Position numbers and translations under genes: made by a program. Below, piece after piece: positions 63,201 through 64,000 of a stretch of DNA of 64,000 nucleotides (its first letter is position 1; every line of letters starts with the position of its first letter). The DNA is from Marthasterias glacialis (Eukaryota; Echinodermata; Asteroidea; Forcipulatida; Asteriidae). Below the pieces are notes generated by a model. It did no database searches. It worked only from the letters and a program-made list of their open reading frames with translations, and had not been told where the DNA came from. The stretch lies in NCBI GenBank assembly GCA_911728455.2, contig OU452221.1, positions 10,274,141 through 10,338,140 on the forward strand, given 5' to 3'.

Positions 63201-64000
63201 CGTTATTTCATTTGCGAGAAAACGGTGAAAATGCATTCAGCATTTTTGTACGCATTTCTATAGGCAAAGTTTTCGTCTCACAAGAGACGAAAACTGATTT
63301 TGGATCTTATTTCACTTGTTATTTAAAAACGATAATACTTCAGGCATAAATAATTCAGGGAAAGTTTTTTTTATCCATCGTTATCTTAAGGTATATGTAA
63401 GTCTGTGAACATTTATGTTTTTCTGCTTACCAACGTGCGAGCTTGGGCTTTAAAAGTCTTCTTGTGAAATACTGTGGCTGCAATAAGTCAACCAGAATGA
63501 AATGTATTTGGCTGTTTATTATGAAAGCCTTTCAGGTGCTGGGGAGCGGCAAACTTAACGAGTGGTACAATAACTTTAAAAAAAATGCCACCTAGCGTCT
63601 CAAAGTCTCAAAGCATTTTGTTTTTCCTACCATAGTTAAGTTTTCGTGTTGGAAACAAATTATTTGGCAGACTTTAAAGGGAATGTTTTAATTTAGTTCA
63701 CACATCAGTCACTCTACAAAATGGCCTTGTAAACGAAATTACCCCCTTTCTCTCTTCTGTGAATTCTCTCGCAGGCTGTGACGAGCAGACCTACTGTTTC
63801 AACGATGGTGTTTGCGGATATGGTCCTGGTGACAATGAGACGTCCATATGCATCTGTCCATCCCACTATTGCGGTCCCCGGTGCCAGTTCGCTTCCCCAT
63901 GCTTGAATGGCGGATCGTGCACCATTACCGCCGACAGCAACGGGGTGACGCTGAGCTGTGAGTGTCCGGACAACTTCACCGGGCGATTGTGCGAGCACTT
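57116..64000 (+). CDS. Secreted or membrane EGF-repeat protein (5' part of gene, continues past window)
   Basis: Exon 1 (57116-57215) encodes a signal peptide and exon 2 (63775 onward) encodes EGF modules. Exon 1 ends in phase 1 and exon 2 begins in phase 1, so they join to give KAG, then CDEQTYC. The 6.6 kb intron between them shows no other exon I can support. The remainder of the protein lies beyond 64000, so the family cannot be named. It may be another extracellular matrix, receptor or protease protein. Linking the two exons is an inference from strand, phase and domain logic. Confidence 0.7.
57216..57979 (+). other. Start of intron 1 of the EGF gene
   Basis: The open frame runs past the donor to 57433 but loses any protein-like character, which supports the splice. 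No repeat is recognised before 57980. Confidence 0.5.
57980..58498. mobile_element. Fold-back TIR element of about 519 bp
   Basis: CTTTAAAG occurs at both ends and the arms (about 170 bp) are diverged inverted copies: GGCTCCAAGGTCGA, TTTGCGATGCACTCAT, AAGTCTCTAAC and GGTGTAAAATGC on the left reappear inverted on the right. The central 180 bp is unique. There is no transposase. Confidence 0.75.
59688..59812. repeat. Hairpin with CCGGAAGTG arms and an ACATGT-repeat loop
   Basis: The left arm (ACGTTTTGTAGCCGGAAGTG) pairs with the right arm (CACTTCCGGCTCCAAAACGT) over about 38 bp. The loop is (GTACAT)n, itself self-complementary, so the whole segment is palindromic. Both arms hold the ETS-type word CCGGAAGT. 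Confidence 0.8.
60375..60520. repeat. GACGACAT / GAGATA repeat block related to 5275-5745
   Basis: Words GACGACAATTTTCGGATGAC, AATGTCGCCATCTCGAGATA and AATGTCGTGAACCCGAGATA resemble the repeat at 5275-5745 but are more diverged. Confidence 0.5.
63091..63455 (+). repeat. Dispersed repeat, copy 2 (first copy at 56108-56456)
   Basis: Aligned by eye with copy 1 over about 360 bp, with substitutions throughout and an extra ACAAGAGACGAAAAC segment. It lies about 320 bp upstream of the EGF exon. Confidence 0.75.
63775..64000 (+). CDS. EGF exon (continues beyond the window)
   Basis: The acceptor GAATTCTCTCGCAG ends at 63774. The translation gives a first EGF-like module (CDEQTYCFNDGVC, then SICICPSHYCGPRC, with one extra cysteine) and a second (SPCLNGGSC, then SCECPDNFTGRLC). 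No donor is reached before the window ends. The local GC content is clearly higher than in the intron. Confidence 0.9.

Overview
This window is nuclear DNA from an animal. Genes are split into short exons with GT-AG introns, the DNA is AT-rich, and the introns and intergenic space are full of tandem repeats, fold-back elements and a decayed LINE. The gene content (YWTD propellers, EGF, Ig and S1 protease modules) and the frequent word TAGGCCTAC suggest a marine invertebrate deuterostome, perhaps an echinoderm. That assignment is an inference from style, not from a marker gene. All similarity statements are from reading the sequence; no database search was run.

Three genes can be supported. 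(1) Plus strand, 42-37275: the 3' part of a large secreted or extracellular mosaic protein. Seventeen exons, all phase-compatible, encode 1187 residues. In order these are the end of a YWTD propeller, EGF, a complete YWTD propeller, EGF, a complete YWTD propeller, EGF, two Ig domains, and a C-terminal trypsin-like serine protease with an intact catalytic triad. The 5' end lies outside the window. (2) Minus strand, 44772-39869: a complete three-exon gene for a 108-residue Pcc1/LAGE3-family subunit of the KEOPS/EKC tRNA-modification complex. It is convergent with gene 1. (3) Plus strand, 57116 to beyond 64000: the signal-peptide exon and the first EGF exon of a secreted or membrane EGF protein, separated by a 6.6 kb intron. 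A possible small gene of 60 codons lies on the minus strand at 49389-49207.

Repeats dominate the rest. The last intron of gene 1 (19149-36451) is almost filled by a roughly 16 kb satellite of 59-60 bp monomers with nested higher-order duplications. Another intron (4164-7704) holds a 20 bp minisatellite in which most units carry the E-box CACGTG, organised into a 217 bp higher-order unit with a short inverted block at its end. A 162 bp tandem repeat sits in the Pcc1 intron and is interrupted by insertions of a terminal-inverted-repeat element. Several non-autonomous DNA transposons can be outlined from inverted ends and, in some cases, target duplications (for example 17997-18742 with an 8 bp duplication).

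The main novelty candidate is gene 1: a trypsin-like protease fused to LDL-receptor-type propellers and Ig domains. The modules are joined at phase-1 introns, as expected from exon shuffling. The Pcc1 gene is an ordinary housekeeping neighbour. Nothing in the window suggests a bacterial-type operon, CRISPR or prophage.
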